NCBI RefSeq assembly: GCF_025210435.1
Contig: NZ_JAOART010000119.1
Coordinates: 1-64,000, forward strand
Origin: Anaeromicrobium sp.
GTDB taxonomy: Bacteria; Bacillota; Clostridia; Peptostreptococcales; Thermotaleaceae
DNA length: 64,000 nucleotides
Reading direction: 5' to 3'
Shown: piece by piece, positions 26,796 through 36,735 of the stretch
Layout of the letters: the number at the start of each line of letters is the position of its first letter
Position numbering within the stretch: the first letter of the stretch is position 1
Translations under genes and position numbers: made by a program
The notes under the pieces: generated by a model
The model's input: the letters and a program-made list of their open reading frames with translations, nothing else
Told to the model about the DNA's origin: nothing
The model's database searches: none

Positions 26796-28367
26796 TTATA
26801 AAGCTTTCTTAGTTATTGAATCAATACCATACTTTTTACTTGAATAATTAGATAATATGTTCATTACAAAGTATAGAATAACCATGCCAAGTGGTAATAA
26901 TATGACAGGACCTATTCCAACTATTCCATATAATAAATACATTACTACTGAAACGGCTGCCACTGTTATGGCATATGGTATCTGAGTTGTAACATGGTCT
27001 ATATGGTCTGCCCCTGAGAATATGGAGGCAAGTACAGTTGTATCTGAAATTGGTGAACAATGATCTCCAAATATTGCTCCTGAGAATACTACTCCCGCCA
27101 TGGCAGAAACAATTGTTATATCTCCTGTCATCTTGTATGCAAGTGGTACTGCTATAGGAGTTAATATGGTCATAGTTCCCCAAGAAGTTCCTGTTGCAAA
27201 AGAAATTACCATACCAAAGGCGAATATAACTATTGGTAATAACCATAAAGGCATATTTCCACCTATTAAGGTTATTATATAATCAGCTAGTTTCATATCT
27301 CCAGTTACAGATCCTAAAGACCAGGCAAGGACTAATATTCCACAAGCTAATAACATTAACTTAAATCCATCTAAGAAAGTATCCATAGTTTCCTTCAAAT
27401 CCATAAGCTTACTACTAAGTGACATGAATATACCCGTTAAAGTCATAGCAAAAGCTCCCCATAAAAGGGCTTTAGCAGCATCTGTATTTCCTAGTATCTC
27501 CATTAAGCTTTCACCTGGTCTTCCAGTCCACCAAAATCCAAACAAAGTAACACCAACTAAAGCTATTAGCGGAACAAAGAAAGTACTAAGTGTTGCCTTA
27601 GGATTTTCTTTAGGTTCTCCTAGTTCATAACTTACGTCCATCATAGGAGCTCCACCATCTCTAACTAATTTACCCGTTGACATGGTTCTATGTTCTGCTT
27701 TAAGCATAGGTCCATAATCTTTTCCTGTTAATATTAATATGAGAACAAAGAATACTGACAATATGCAATAGATATTATAAGGTATACTTCCAATGTATAC
27801 GGAAAAAGCTGAAGCATCAGTTATACTAGCAGCATCTAAACCTGATTGTACCATAGATATCTGAAAAGCAATCCAGTCAGATAAAAATAGGGTAGCCACT
27901 GGTGCTGCCGTTGAATCCAGTATGTAAGATAATCTCTCTGAAGAGATTCTGTTTTCATCACATATATCTCTAAATACGCCACCAACCATAGCAGCATTTA
28001 CATAATCATTAAAAAATACTATAACTCCAAGAGCCCATGCTCCTACACCTGCTGCCTTTCTAGACTTAATTCTTTCTTTAGCCCATTTAGTTAAAGCCCT
28101 GCTACCTCCAAGTTTCCAAATAAATGCTACCCCTGAACCCATAAGTAAGTTAAATAATAATAATCTTGCATTCCAATCATCAGTTATGGAACCAACGATT
28201 GCATCTAGGGAATACTCTATTCCAGTAAATGGATTCCCCCCCTTCATAATGATTCCACCTGCCAAAATTCCCATGAATAAAGATACTAATACCCTTTTAG
28301 TTAGAAAGCATAATACTATAGCTACCAATGGTGGCACTAAAGTCAATATACCAAATCCACCTTCCAT
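26796..28367 (-). CDS. NhaC-family Na+/H+ or amino-acid antiporter
   Basis: A 523-residue membrane protein with about twelve to thirteen spans. The NhaC superfamily marks are visible: VIVFFNDYVNAAMVGG (about 125), DSTAAPVATLFLSDW (about 165), SFATGTSWGTMTILTPIA (about 395) and IFGDHCSPISDTTVLAS (about 440). Members exchange Na+ for protons or couple it to organic acids and amines; the substrate is not determined by these motifs. A GGGGGG site precedes the ATG at 28367. Monocistronic, ending at a terminator. A second, more divergent member is at 41018. Confidence 0.9.
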   Translation of the reverse strand: MEGGFGILTLVPPLVAIVLCFLTKRVLVSLFMGILAGGIIMKGGNPFTGIEYSLDAIVGSITDDWNARLLLFNLLMGSGVAFIWKLGGSRALTKWAKERIKSRKAAGVGAWALGVIVFFNDYVNAAMVGGVFRDICDENRISSERLSYILDSTAAPVATLFLSDWIAFQISMVQSGLDAASITDASAFSVYIGSIPYNIYCILSVFFVLILILTGKDYGPMLKAEHRTMSTGKLVRDGGAPMMDVSYELGEPKENPKATLSTFFVPLIALVGVTLFGFWWTGRPGESLMEILGNTDAAKALLWGAFAMTLTGIFMSLSSKLMDLKETMDTFLDGFKLMLLACGILVLAWSLGSVTGDMKLADYIITLIGGNMPLWLLPIVIFAFGMVISFATGTSWGTMTILTPIAVPLAYKMTGDITIVSAMAGVVFSGAIFGDHCSPISDTTVLASIFSGADHIDHVTTQIPYAITVAAVSVVMYLLYGIVGIGPVILLPLGMVILYFVMNILSNYSSKKYGIDSITKKAL

Positions 28368-28557
28368 AAGATAACCCCCCTATAATATTTTTTGAACGTA
28401 CTCTCCTTTCTTTTTTAATATTCAGTATTTTATAAATATTCCCATTTATATTATATCACAGTTAAAGGCCATGTACAGATTTAATTGTTTGTATTATTTT
28501 CATCATTGTCTACATATAATTACATATATTTATCTATCTTCATCTGGAGGGAGTAAT

Positions 28558-29610
28558 ATGGAATATTTTAATAATAAATACTTTACTTATGGAGTTAAAA
28601 TACTTTTAACCCTTGGAATAGGCATGATACTTTATTTTTTTTCAGCATCACTTATTTCGTGCATCCTCCCCTTTGTCTTTGCCCTTATCCTATCCTATTT
28701 CATTGAACCAATTGTAGATTTTTTGTCTAGAAATTTAAGATTACGTCGAAGCTTATCAGTTTTTATTATATTATTTATTTTTTTAATAGGAACTTTTACT
28801 ATTATTTTATTAATAGGAAGTATCATAATAATGGAGTTAAACAAATTATCTGTGAACCTACCCCTTTATGGAGAAAATATCCAATATCATATTATAAATT
28901 TTAATAAAAGAATTCATAATATTTATGCCAAATTACCTCCTAATATTTCTCAATCTATTAATAACGGATTATACATTATAATAAAAAATTTATCAGTAGT
29001 AATCACTAAGGCCATTTCTTCATTTTTAGGAATAATATCTAAAATCCCTAACTTCATATTATTCTTACTAGTAACCATCATATCCACCTTCTTTATTAGT
29101 AAGGACAAAAAAGCATTAGAAGATTTTTTCTTCAAAAAAATTAATAACCATTACAAAGTAAAGGGTCTTCAATTAAAAAACTCTTTAATCTATGCCTTTA
29201 TAGGTTATACAAAGGCCCAATTCATACTCATAACCCTCACCTTTTTAGAAAGTTTTATAGGTCTATTTTTAATGGAAATTGATTATTTTATTTTGATAGC
29301 TTTTTTAGCATGTCTAGTAGACCTTCTCCCAATAATAGGAGTAGGTAGCGTTTATCTTCCCCTATGCACCTATTACTTTTTGATTGGTCATACTAAAATA
29401 GGGGTTGGAATCCTATGCCTATACTTATTTATAGTTTTAATAAGGCAATTTTTAGAACCTAAAATCTTAGGAAATCAAATGGGTATATATCCTTTAATTA
29501 CTTTAATAAGTATGTATATGGGCCTTAAGTTATTAGGCATAATAGGCTTAATTCTAGGACCTATCATTGCTGTAGTTTTTGTGAACCTATATAAAATAGG
29601 AAGTAATTAA
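28558..29610 (+). CDS. ytvI: AI-2E family transporter, YtvI-like
   Basis: A 350-residue membrane protein with seven to eight spans and the AI-2E/YtvI layout: two spans at the start, a long segment with amphipathic helices (about 100-150, PPNISQSINNGLYIIIKNLS), then IDYFILIAFLACLVDLLPII and IRQFLEPKILGNQMGIYPL followed by glycine-rich spans. In spore formers YtvI is expressed in sporulation, but the role is not known. The GGAGGGAG site sets the ATG at 28558; 29 extra upstream codons in frame have no ribosome site. Confidence 0.85.
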   Translation: MEYFNNKYFTYGVKILLTLGIGMILYFFSASLISCILPFVFALILSYFIEPIVDFLSRNLRLRRSLSVFIILFIFLIGTFTIILLIGSIIIMELNKLSVNLPLYGENIQYHIINFNKRIHNIYAKLPPNISQSINNGLYIIIKNLSVVITKAISSFLGIISKIPNFILFLLVTIISTFFISKDKKALEDFFFKKINNHYKVKGLQLKNSLIYAFIGYTKAQFILITLTFLESFIGLFLMEIDYFILIAFLACLVDLLPIIGVGSVYLPLCTYYFLIGHTKIGVGILCLYLFIVLIRQFLEPKILGNQMGIYPLITLISMYMGLKLLGIIGLILGPIIAVVFVNLYKIGSN

Positions 29611-29612
29611 TT

Positions 29613-29664
29613 AGGCATATTCAAATAACCAGTGAAATGACTAATTTATTTTTTGAATATGCCT
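29613..29664. mobile_element. MITE-B deletion derivative between convergent genes
   Basis: AGGCATATTCAAA pairs with TTTGAATATGCCT; the interior AACCAGTGAAATGACTAATT is identical to the right arm of the copy at 57024-57181, but the left arm and centre are gone. It sits 2 bp after the ytvI stop and 15 bp after the gltB stop, so it may act as their terminator. Confidence 0.7.
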
Positions 29665-29679
29665 TACTTCCTATTTTAA

Positions 29680-32600
29680 TTATTCTTCTATTAATTTTTC
29701 GTATACTGGACATACTATCTTCTTGAATTTTTCCACATTAATTTCCCAATTATCCATAATACTCTTTGCCTTAGGACTTTTTGTGTAATCATGGTGGAAT
29801 TTTATCAGGTCTTTTAATTTATCCCTATCTTTATCATTTAAATTTTTAACCTCTACCATTTCATCGTTATACTTATCTTCTACATTATTATTTTCATCTA
29901 AAACATAAGCTATACCACCACTCATACCCGCACCAAAATTATTACCTATAGGGCCTAATATAACTACAACCCCTCCTGTCATATACTCACAAGCATGATT
30001 CCCTACTCCTTCAACTACAGCCGTAGCACCACTATTTCTAACGGCAAATCTTTGACCTACTATACCGTTTATAAAAACCTGACCACACGTGGCCCCATAT
30101 AATATGGTATTGCCTGCAATCATATTATCCTCTGGAATAAATGTGCATTTCCTTGGTGGTTTAATAATGATTTTGGCACCACATAGACCCTTTGCCACAT
30201 AGTCATTAGCATCTCCTTCTAGTATGAAAGTAATACCATTCATACCAAAGGCTCCAAAACTTTGACCTGCTGACCCTTTAAACCTAATATTAATAGTATC
30301 TTCTTTTAAACCCTTATCTCCATATTCTTTTGCAATAATACCACTTAGCATGGCTCCTACAGATCTATCCGTATTCTTAATATTAAATTCACCTTCAACC
30401 TTTTTGCCCTGTCCTATGGCATCCTTTCCTAAATCTATTATCCTTTTATCTAAAACTTCATTTATTTTATGCTTTTGCTTCATTATGTTTTTTCCTACAA
30501 TTCTAGAAGGAAGTTCTGGCTTATATAGTATTGGTGTTAAATCTAAATCCTTAATTTTATCCATGGAAACATTTCTTATTTCTAATAAATCCACTCGCCC
30601 AATCATGTGATCTAACTTTTTAAATCCTAACTGAGCCATTATCTCTCTAATCTCTTTAGCTACAAATCTTAAATAATTAATTATATGTTTTTCTTTCCCT
30701 TTAAATTTATGTGCCAATTTCTCATCTTGGGTTGCGATTCCCATTGGACATTTATTTAAATGACATTGTCTACACATTACACATCCCATGGCTATAAGGG
30801 CAGTAGTTCCAAATCCATATTCCTCCGCTCCTAAAAGGGCAGCTATTACTATATCCCTTCCAGTTCTTATTTTTCCATCTACCTGAAGAACTACTCTACT
30901 CCTTAAATCATTTAATAGTAAAGTCTGCTGAGCCTCCGCTAGGCCTAACTCCCATGGAAGACCTACATACTTCATAGAACTTATGGGAGACGCTCCTGTT
31001 CCACCATCTCCTCCACTTATCATTATTACATCTGAAAAAGCCTTAGCAACACCTGCTGCCACAGTTCCTATTCCTATTTGAGATACTAATTTTACACCTA
31101 TACGTGCTTTGGTATTTACATTTTTTAAATCAAATATTAATTGGGCTAAATCCTCTATAGAATATATATCATGATGGGGAGGAGGAGATATTAGGTCAAT
31201 TCCACTTATACAATTACGTACCTTTGCCACCTGTGATGTGACCTTATTTCCAGGTAAATGGCCACCTTCTCCAGGCTTAGCTCCCTGTGCCATTTTAATT
31301 TGAATCTCCTCACAATTAGAAAGATAGTTGGCTGTTACTCCAAACCTAGCCGTTGACACTTGTTTCACAGCACTTCTTAAATCCGTATAATATCTGTCTG
31401 ATTCTTCTCCACCTTCTCCACAATTGCTAGTGCCTCCTATTTTGTTCATGGCTGCTCCTATGGTCTCATGGGCCCTTTTACTCAAAGAACCAAAGGACAT
31501 ACCCGATATGGTAAATCTTCTCACTATGTCATCTACACTTTCCACTTCATCAATAGAAATAGAATTAGTTTCTTTAAACTTAAACAAAGAACGAATGGCT
31601 CCTATTTTTTCATTTTCTTCATTAACCTCTTTGGCATACCCCTTATATGTGTAGTAATCATTGTCTATACATGCCCTTCTTAACCTTTTCACCATTATGG
31701 GAGTAATCATGTGATGTTCACCATCAGGAGAATAGGATAGTTCTCCTCCTATTTCTAACTCTTCATAATCCTTTCCAAACTTCTCATAGGACCTTACGTG
31801 CCTTTTTACTACATCCTCTCTTATTTTATCTAGTCCTATACCTGATAATACCCATGGTGTGTTAGTAAAGTATTCATCTACCACCTCTTGATTAATACCT
31901 ACACACTGAAATATCTGAGCTCCATTATAACTTTGTAGTGTAGATATGCCTACCCTTGATAGTATCTTTAATAGGCCCTTTGATATGGCCTTACTATAAT
32001 TTTTAAATCCTTCCTCTAAGCTATCTACATTATCTATTTCACTACTGTTTTCAACTAAATTTCTTATGGTATCATATACCATATATGGGTTAATGGCTTT
32101 AGCCCCATATCCTATTAGTAGGGCCATATCCATTACATTTCTAGCATCTCCCACTTCCATAATTATATCTGTAGAAGTTCTTAACTTATTTTTAAGTAGA
32201 TGATGGTGTACTGCTCCTAATGCCAATAAACTAGGAATAGGACCATTAAATCTACCTATGGATCTATCACTTAATATGATAATATTGTATCCTTCTATAA
32301 CACTTTCTTCTGCCCTCTTGCGAAGATGATCTAGGGCCTCCTTTAATCCATTTTCCTTATCTATTTCAAAGGTTATTGGAATAGTTATGGATCTGAAGTT
32401 ATGGTCATTTAAATGCCTTATATCTTCCATACATTTATTGTCAAGTAATGGTTCTTTTAAATAAATATACTTATAATTCTTATCTAATTCTATTTCGTCC
32501 ACATAAATACCATGACTTCCTATAAACTGAATTAATGACATTACATTCTTTTCTCTTATAGGATCTATTGGAGGATTTGTTACCTGGGCAAAGGACTGTT

Positions 32601-34158
32601 TAAAATAATCAAACAATAATTGATTTTTCTTAGACAATACTGCCAATGGAATATCTATAGCCATGCTACCTATAGGTTCTTTGCCATTTTCAATCATATA
32701 TTTTATTACTTTATCCATTTCCTCCTTCGTATAACCGAATATATTTTGTTTTAACAACAGGGTCTCTATACGCATTCTCTTTATTTCATAGGGCTTTTTA
32801 ATTTCATGTAGATTTACCCTATTGTCATTTACCCATTTACTATAGGACCAATTTCTCACTGCCTTGTATTTTATCTCCTCATCAGGTATAACTCTTCCTT
32901 CTATAGTGTCTAGTAATAATATCTTACCAGGTTCAATCCTTCCCTTTTTTTCTACATTTTCATCTAATACTTTTATGGCACCCACTTCTGATGCCATAAT
33001 TATACGATTGTCTTTAGTTATTATATATCTAGCTGGCCTTAGACCATTTTTATCTAATATAATTCCTATTTTCCTTCCATCTGTAAAGGATATGGTGGCA
33101 GGACCGTCCCATCCTTCCATTAACCTTGCAAAATATTCATAAAAACCCCTTTTCCCAAAGTCCATACTTTTATCATTTTGCCAAGCTTCTGGTATGAGCA
33201 TCATCATCACATCTTCAATAGGGTGGTTATTAGCAATGAAAAATTCAAGGGCGTTGTCAAGGGCAGCCGAATCACTACCACCACCTTCTATTATTGGAAA
33301 AATCTTCTCTATGTCATCTCCAAATGTTTTTGATTTTAGTACCCCTTCTCTAGCATTCATGTGGTTTATATTTCCTCTAATAGTATTTATTTCACCATTA
33401 TGGGCTAAATATCTAAAGGGTTGAGCCAACTTCCAGGAAGGAAAAGTATTAGTACTGTATCTTTCATGAACTATGGCCATGGCCGTTGCCATTTTCTTAT
33501 TCCTTAAATCTAAATAGAATTGGTCCAATTTATGTCCTAAAATCTGACCCTTATATATTATGGTTTTAGTAGATAGACTGCACGTATAGAAATTTTCCAT
33601 ATAATTTTTCTTAGAATCTAATATTATTTTTCTTACACGCTTTCTTATTATCAATAACTTCCTATTAAATTCATCCTGTCCTATCCCTTTCCTTTCAATA
33701 AAAATCTGCCTTATACAAGGCCTAGTAGCAACGGCCAATTCTCCACATACACCTTCATCAATGGGAACTTCTCTCCATCCAATAAAACCTTGCCCTTCTT
33801 CCCTTATAACCCTTTCATATACACCCTCACAAAATAACTTCCCATTAGGTTGCCTTGGTAAAAATATCATTCCTACTGCATATTTACCTTCCTCTGGTAA
33901 TTCTATGCCGATCTTTTTTGTCTCTTCTATAAGAAATTCATGGGGAATTTGAATCATTATTCCAGAACCATCTCCTGTTTTTTCATCTGCACCTACAGCT
34001 CCCCTATGTTTTAAGTTCTTTAATAATTCTAAGGAATCTTCCAGTATTTTGTAACTTTTATGACCCTTTAGGTTAGCTATAAATCCTACTCCACAACTAT
34101 CTTTTTCCATATATGGATTATATAATCCCTGTTTATTTGGCAATCCATATTTCCACAT
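29680..34158 (-). CDS. gltB: Glutamate synthase large subunit
   Basis: A 1492-residue GOGAT alpha subunit. Order: class II glutaminase domain (Cys22 in EKDSCGVGF, normally exposed by cleavage of the propeptide), central domain (about 430-780), FMN/synthase domain (about 800-1200; SGMSFGSLSKRAHETIGAA, GGDGGTGASP, GEGGHLPG), 3Fe-4S motif CVMCRQCHLNKCPMG near 1140, and the C-terminal GXGXG beta helix (GIVGQRFAVRNSGATAVVEG). It transfers the amide of glutamine to 2-oxoglutarate. No small subunit (gltD) lies beside it. It is read divergently from a glutamine synthetase gene, so ammonia assimilation is coordinated here. GGGGAGAGG precedes the ATG. Confidence 0.97.
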   Translation of the reverse strand: MWKYGLPNKQGLYNPYMEKDSCGVGFIANLKGHKSYKILEDSLELLKNLKHRGAVGADEKTGDGSGIMIQIPHEFLIEETKKIGIELPEEGKYAVGMIFLPRQPNGKLFCEGVYERVIREEGQGFIGWREVPIDEGVCGELAVATRPCIRQIFIERKGIGQDEFNRKLLIIRKRVRKIILDSKKNYMENFYTCSLSTKTIIYKGQILGHKLDQFYLDLRNKKMATAMAIVHERYSTNTFPSWKLAQPFRYLAHNGEINTIRGNINHMNAREGVLKSKTFGDDIEKIFPIIEGGGSDSAALDNALEFFIANNHPIEDVMMMLIPEAWQNDKSMDFGKRGFYEYFARLMEGWDGPATISFTDGRKIGIILDKNGLRPARYIITKDNRIIMASEVGAIKVLDENVEKKGRIEPGKILLLDTIEGRVIPDEEIKYKAVRNWSYSKWVNDNRVNLHEIKKPYEIKRMRIETLLLKQNIFGYTKEEMDKVIKYMIENGKEPIGSMAIDIPLAVLSKKNQLLFDYFKQSFAQVTNPPIDPIREKNVMSLIQFIGSHGIYVDEIELDKNYKYIYLKEPLLDNKCMEDIRHLNDHNFRSITIPITFEIDKENGLKEALDHLRKRAEESVIEGYNIIILSDRSIGRFNGPIPSLLALGAVHHHLLKNKLRTSTDIIMEVGDARNVMDMALLIGYGAKAINPYMVYDTIRNLVENSSEIDNVDSLEEGFKNYSKAISKGLLKILSRVGISTLQSYNGAQIFQCVGINQEVVDEYFTNTPWVLSGIGLDKIREDVVKRHVRSYEKFGKDYEELEIGGELSYSPDGEHHMITPIMVKRLRRACIDNDYYTYKGYAKEVNEENEKIGAIRSLFKFKETNSISIDEVESVDDIVRRFTISGMSFGSLSKRAHETIGAAMNKIGGTSNCGEGGEESDRYYTDLRSAVKQVSTARFGVTANYLSNCEEIQIKMAQGAKPGEGGHLPGNKVTSQVAKVRNCISGIDLISPPPHHDIYSIEDLAQLIFDLKNVNTKARIGVKLVSQIGIGTVAAGVAKAFSDVIMISGGDGGTGASPISSMKYVGLPWELGLAEAQQTLLLNDLRSRVVLQVDGKIRTGRDIVIAALLGAEEYGFGTTALIAMGCVMCRQCHLNKCPMGIATQDEKLAHKFKGKEKHIINYLRFVAKEIREIMAQLGFKKLDHMIGRVDLLEIRNVSMDKIKDLDLTPILYKPELPSRIVGKNIMKQKHKINEVLDKRIIDLGKDAIGQGKKVEGEFNIKNTDRSVGAMLSGIIAKEYGDKGLKEDTINIRFKGSAGQSFGAFGMNGITFILEGDANDYVAKGLCGAKIIIKPPRKCTFIPEDNMIAGNTILYGATCGQVFINGIVGQRFAVRNSGATAVVEGVGNHACEYMTGGVVVILGPIGNNFGAGMSGGIAYVLDENNNVEDKYNDEMVEVKNLNDKDRDKLKDLIKFHHDYTKSPKAKSIMDNWEINVEKFKKIVCPVYEKLIEE

Positions 34159-34233
34159 TCTGCCTCTCCCCTTTTTTGAAATTTTTATTTTAAATTAATT
34201 CATTTTTCTGACAATTTGACTGTATAGTGAGAG

Positions 34234-34262
34234 ATTATATCACTTCTTTTATTTTTAATCAA
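34234..34262 (-). promoter_or_regulatory. Promoter of gltB
   Basis: On the minus strand TTGATT (34262-34257) and TATAAT (34239-34234) are 17 bases apart, about 75 bases before the gltB ATG. Confidence 0.75.
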
Positions 34263-34404
34263 CTCATATTTTTTTCTAGTTTTATAGATTTTTCATGGAC
34301 TTTTATTATTGCTAAAATTTTTTTATTAATAATAAATGTAGTGATAACGATTTCCTTTTTGTTTTTTGCAACTTTCAGGCTTTCAACTTGCTTTTTTGTT
34401 GCTA

Positions 34405-34433
34405 TTTACATTATTCCCACATCATGTTATAAT
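34405..34433 (+). promoter_or_regulatory. Promoter of the glutamine synthetase gene
   Basis: TTTACA (34405-34410) and TATAAT (34428-34433) with 17 bases between. This leaves a leader of about 210 bases before the GTG start; I see no known riboswitch or T-box in it. With the gltB promoter it divides the 490-bp divergent region. Confidence 0.7.
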
Positions 34434-34648
34434 GTTCGCTATATAGTTGTATAAATATATGAACAAATTTAAAATTTCCAACATGATTGTTCATGTGTCC
34501 ATACACTATTTAAAACCTAATTATGCATAATATAAAAGTCCTTGTAATAAAACTATTACTATGGATTTTATAAAACTTTTGCTAATACTTAACCATGGGA
34601 ATTTTACTACTTTTCATGGATTACAAAATAAATAAATGAGGTGATATT

Positions 34649-36574
34649 GTGACAAAAGATTCAATTACTTCCAATGTTAATAATCTATTATTCTTAATAG
34701 AACCAAAGGACCATTCAAAGGAACAGCTTTCCACATTATTAAAAGCTAACCCTCAGATAAAGTTCGTATCTTTAATGGGAATTGATCTAGGAGGAAATGC
34801 TACTGACGAAAAAATTCCTGCAATTGCATTTTTAGATGATCTAGATAACTTCCTAGTAAATGGTGTTCAAACGGACGGTTCTAGTGTTGTATTACCTGAA
34901 ATTGCCACTCTAAACAATGCTAAAGTAGATATTATTCCCGATTTAAATGTTAACTGGTTTGTAGATTATAATTTTAGTCACATAGACTCTGATACAAATC
35001 TACCTGTGGGAACTCTTAGAATTCCATCTTTCCTAGTCCACAACAGCCAAAGGGTAGACTCTCGTTCCATCCTTGAAAAATCTATGGAACACTTTAAATC
35101 AAGTCTACTAGATTTACTAAAAAAGCATCCCTATGCTTTAGAAAACATAGGTGTATCTTCCTTCGAAGAGGTGGATAAACTAGTACTTACAGCTGCCACA
35201 GAATTAGAATTTTGGGTAAAGACTCCTGATGATAGGGCTGATGTAGAACAATTATCCACATCTCAAGTTTTAAAGGAACAGTATTGGAAACGTACTATTG
35301 GACCTGTTCGTACTGCCATGGAACAATCCCTATTATTCTTAGATTACTATGGACTAGAAGCAGAGATGGGACATAAAGAAGTGGGTGGAGTTAAAGCTCA
35401 ACTTACAGGAGACGGTAGATTCTCACACGTTATGGAGCAATTAGAAATAGATTGGAAGTATTCCACATCTATGCAAGCTGCTGATAATGAACTTTTATCT
35501 AGAGACATTATTAAAGATGTATTTATGTATAATAATTTAGATGTTACATTCATGGCAAAACCCGTTGAAGGTGTAGCTGGAAATGGGGAACATACCCATG
35601 TGGGTGTTGCCCTAAAATTAAAGGATGGAACTATTAAGAACCTATTCTCGCCAAAGGATATGACTTCTGATTTTATGAGTCCAGTAGGATATGGTTCTCT
35701 AATGGGTATCCTTAAGAATTACGAAGTAATAAATCCTTTTGTCACAGCTACAAACGACGCTTTAAATAGATTAAAGCCAGGATTTGAAGCTCCAATATGT
35801 ATAGTATCATCACTAGGACATACACCAGAAATCCCATCTCGTAATAGAACCATATTAATCGGTTTAATTAGAGATATGACTAATCCTTTAGCTACTAGAT
35901 TTGAGCTTCGTGCACCAAACCCAACTAGTAACACATATTTAGTATTAGCTTCCATGTATCAGTCCATGTTAGATGGTATTAAATGTGCTTTAGAGAATGA
36001 TAAAACTTGTGATGAATTATTAAAGGAACTTTCAAAACCAGCAGATGCTGAAGGTTTTTACCTTGAAAAGGGCCGTGCATATAGAAGTGAAAAGGATGTA
36101 TTTGACGATTACACAGAAGAAGAAAGAAATAAGTTATTTGGAATTCCTCCTAAAACAGTTTGGGAAAACATACAAGGATTTGAAAGTTGTGAAAATAAAA
36201 AAGAAGTTCTTTTATCTGGAGGCGTATTTAATGAAGCTCTCTTAAATTCATATAAAGAAGCCATTTTAAGCCAATGGACTACAGAACTTTATAATAGGAT
36301 CATTCCTCACAATGTAACCTTTGTAAGAAAGTGTGCTAAAACACACAATGGAGAATATGCTACAGACTTAGATTTAGTTAATTGGGAACAAATCAATTAT
36401 TTAAGATATTCCTTAATGAAGGATAGATTAAACAAAAAATGTCTATTTACTAAATTAAGAGATTCTATAGATAGAAATGATTTTGATACGGCATCAGAAT
36501 TACAAATAGAAATGAGAAGTAAAATGGACGAACTAAGAGAATTATACTTATTATATAAGAGAAACTTATTTTAG
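34649..36574 (+). CDS. Glutamine synthetase, large type (class III-like)
   Basis: A 641-residue enzyme, longer than the 440-470 residues of GS-I. The active-site motifs are present in the order of the superfamily: TAATELEFWVKT (about 188), EMGHKEVGGVKAQLTG (about 240), VAGNGEHTHVGVAL (about 312), and NRTILIGLIRDMTNPLATRF, followed by ELRAPNPTSNTYLVLAS (about 405). The C-terminal 130 residues are helical. The length and the GNGEHTHVG motif suggest a GS-III-type enzyme. It starts with a GTG at 34649 behind GAGGTGA. It probably feeds glutamine to the divergent gltB product. Confidence 0.88.
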   Translation: MTKDSITSNVNNLLFLIEPKDHSKEQLSTLLKANPQIKFVSLMGIDLGGNATDEKIPAIAFLDDLDNFLVNGVQTDGSSVVLPEIATLNNAKVDIIPDLNVNWFVDYNFSHIDSDTNLPVGTLRIPSFLVHNSQRVDSRSILEKSMEHFKSSLLDLLKKHPYALENIGVSSFEEVDKLVLTAATELEFWVKTPDDRADVEQLSTSQVLKEQYWKRTIGPVRTAMEQSLLFLDYYGLEAEMGHKEVGGVKAQLTGDGRFSHVMEQLEIDWKYSTSMQAADNELLSRDIIKDVFMYNNLDVTFMAKPVEGVAGNGEHTHVGVALKLKDGTIKNLFSPKDMTSDFMSPVGYGSLMGILKNYEVINPFVTATNDALNRLKPGFEAPICIVSSLGHTPEIPSRNRTILIGLIRDMTNPLATRFELRAPNPTSNTYLVLASMYQSMLDGIKCALENDKTCDELLKELSKPADAEGFYLEKGRAYRSEKDVFDDYTEEERNKLFGIPPKTVWENIQGFESCENKKEVLLSGGVFNEALLNSYKEAILSQWTTELYNRIIPHNVTFVRKCAKTHNGEYATDLDLVNWEQINYLRYSLMKDRLNKKCLFTKLRDSIDRNDFDTASELQIEMRSKMDELRELYLLYKRNLF

Positions 36575-36626
36575 ATATATAATGAAAAGGATGCCCTAGG
36601 GCATCCTTTTCATTATATATCTAAAA
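36569..36626 (+). terminator. Perfect palindrome of 29-bp arms overlapping the stop codon
   Basis: TTTTAGATATATAATGAAAA at 36569 begins a 29-base arm whose exact complement ends at 36626; there is no loop (centre CCCTAGGG). It includes the last codons of the glutamine synthetase gene. Probably a terminator, though the T-run is weak for one. Confidence 0.8.
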
Positions 36627-36735
36627 TTTATTAATTTCTAAACTCTTCTTCTATAAACACCGAATATGATTTGACCATGTTGCACAACCTAATATTTAAG
36701 AAATAGGTTTTCTATTAATTAAGGAAGGTATTCAT

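Noticed and set aside
27424..33952. Open frames opposite the NhaC and gltB genes
   Set aside because: They are shadows of the real genes: no ribosome sites, odd composition and no recognisable motifs.
34434..34648. Possible riboswitch in the glutamine synthetase leader
   Set aside because: The leader is about 210 bases long, but I find no conserved core of the glutamine, T-box or other known classes, and no terminator hairpin.
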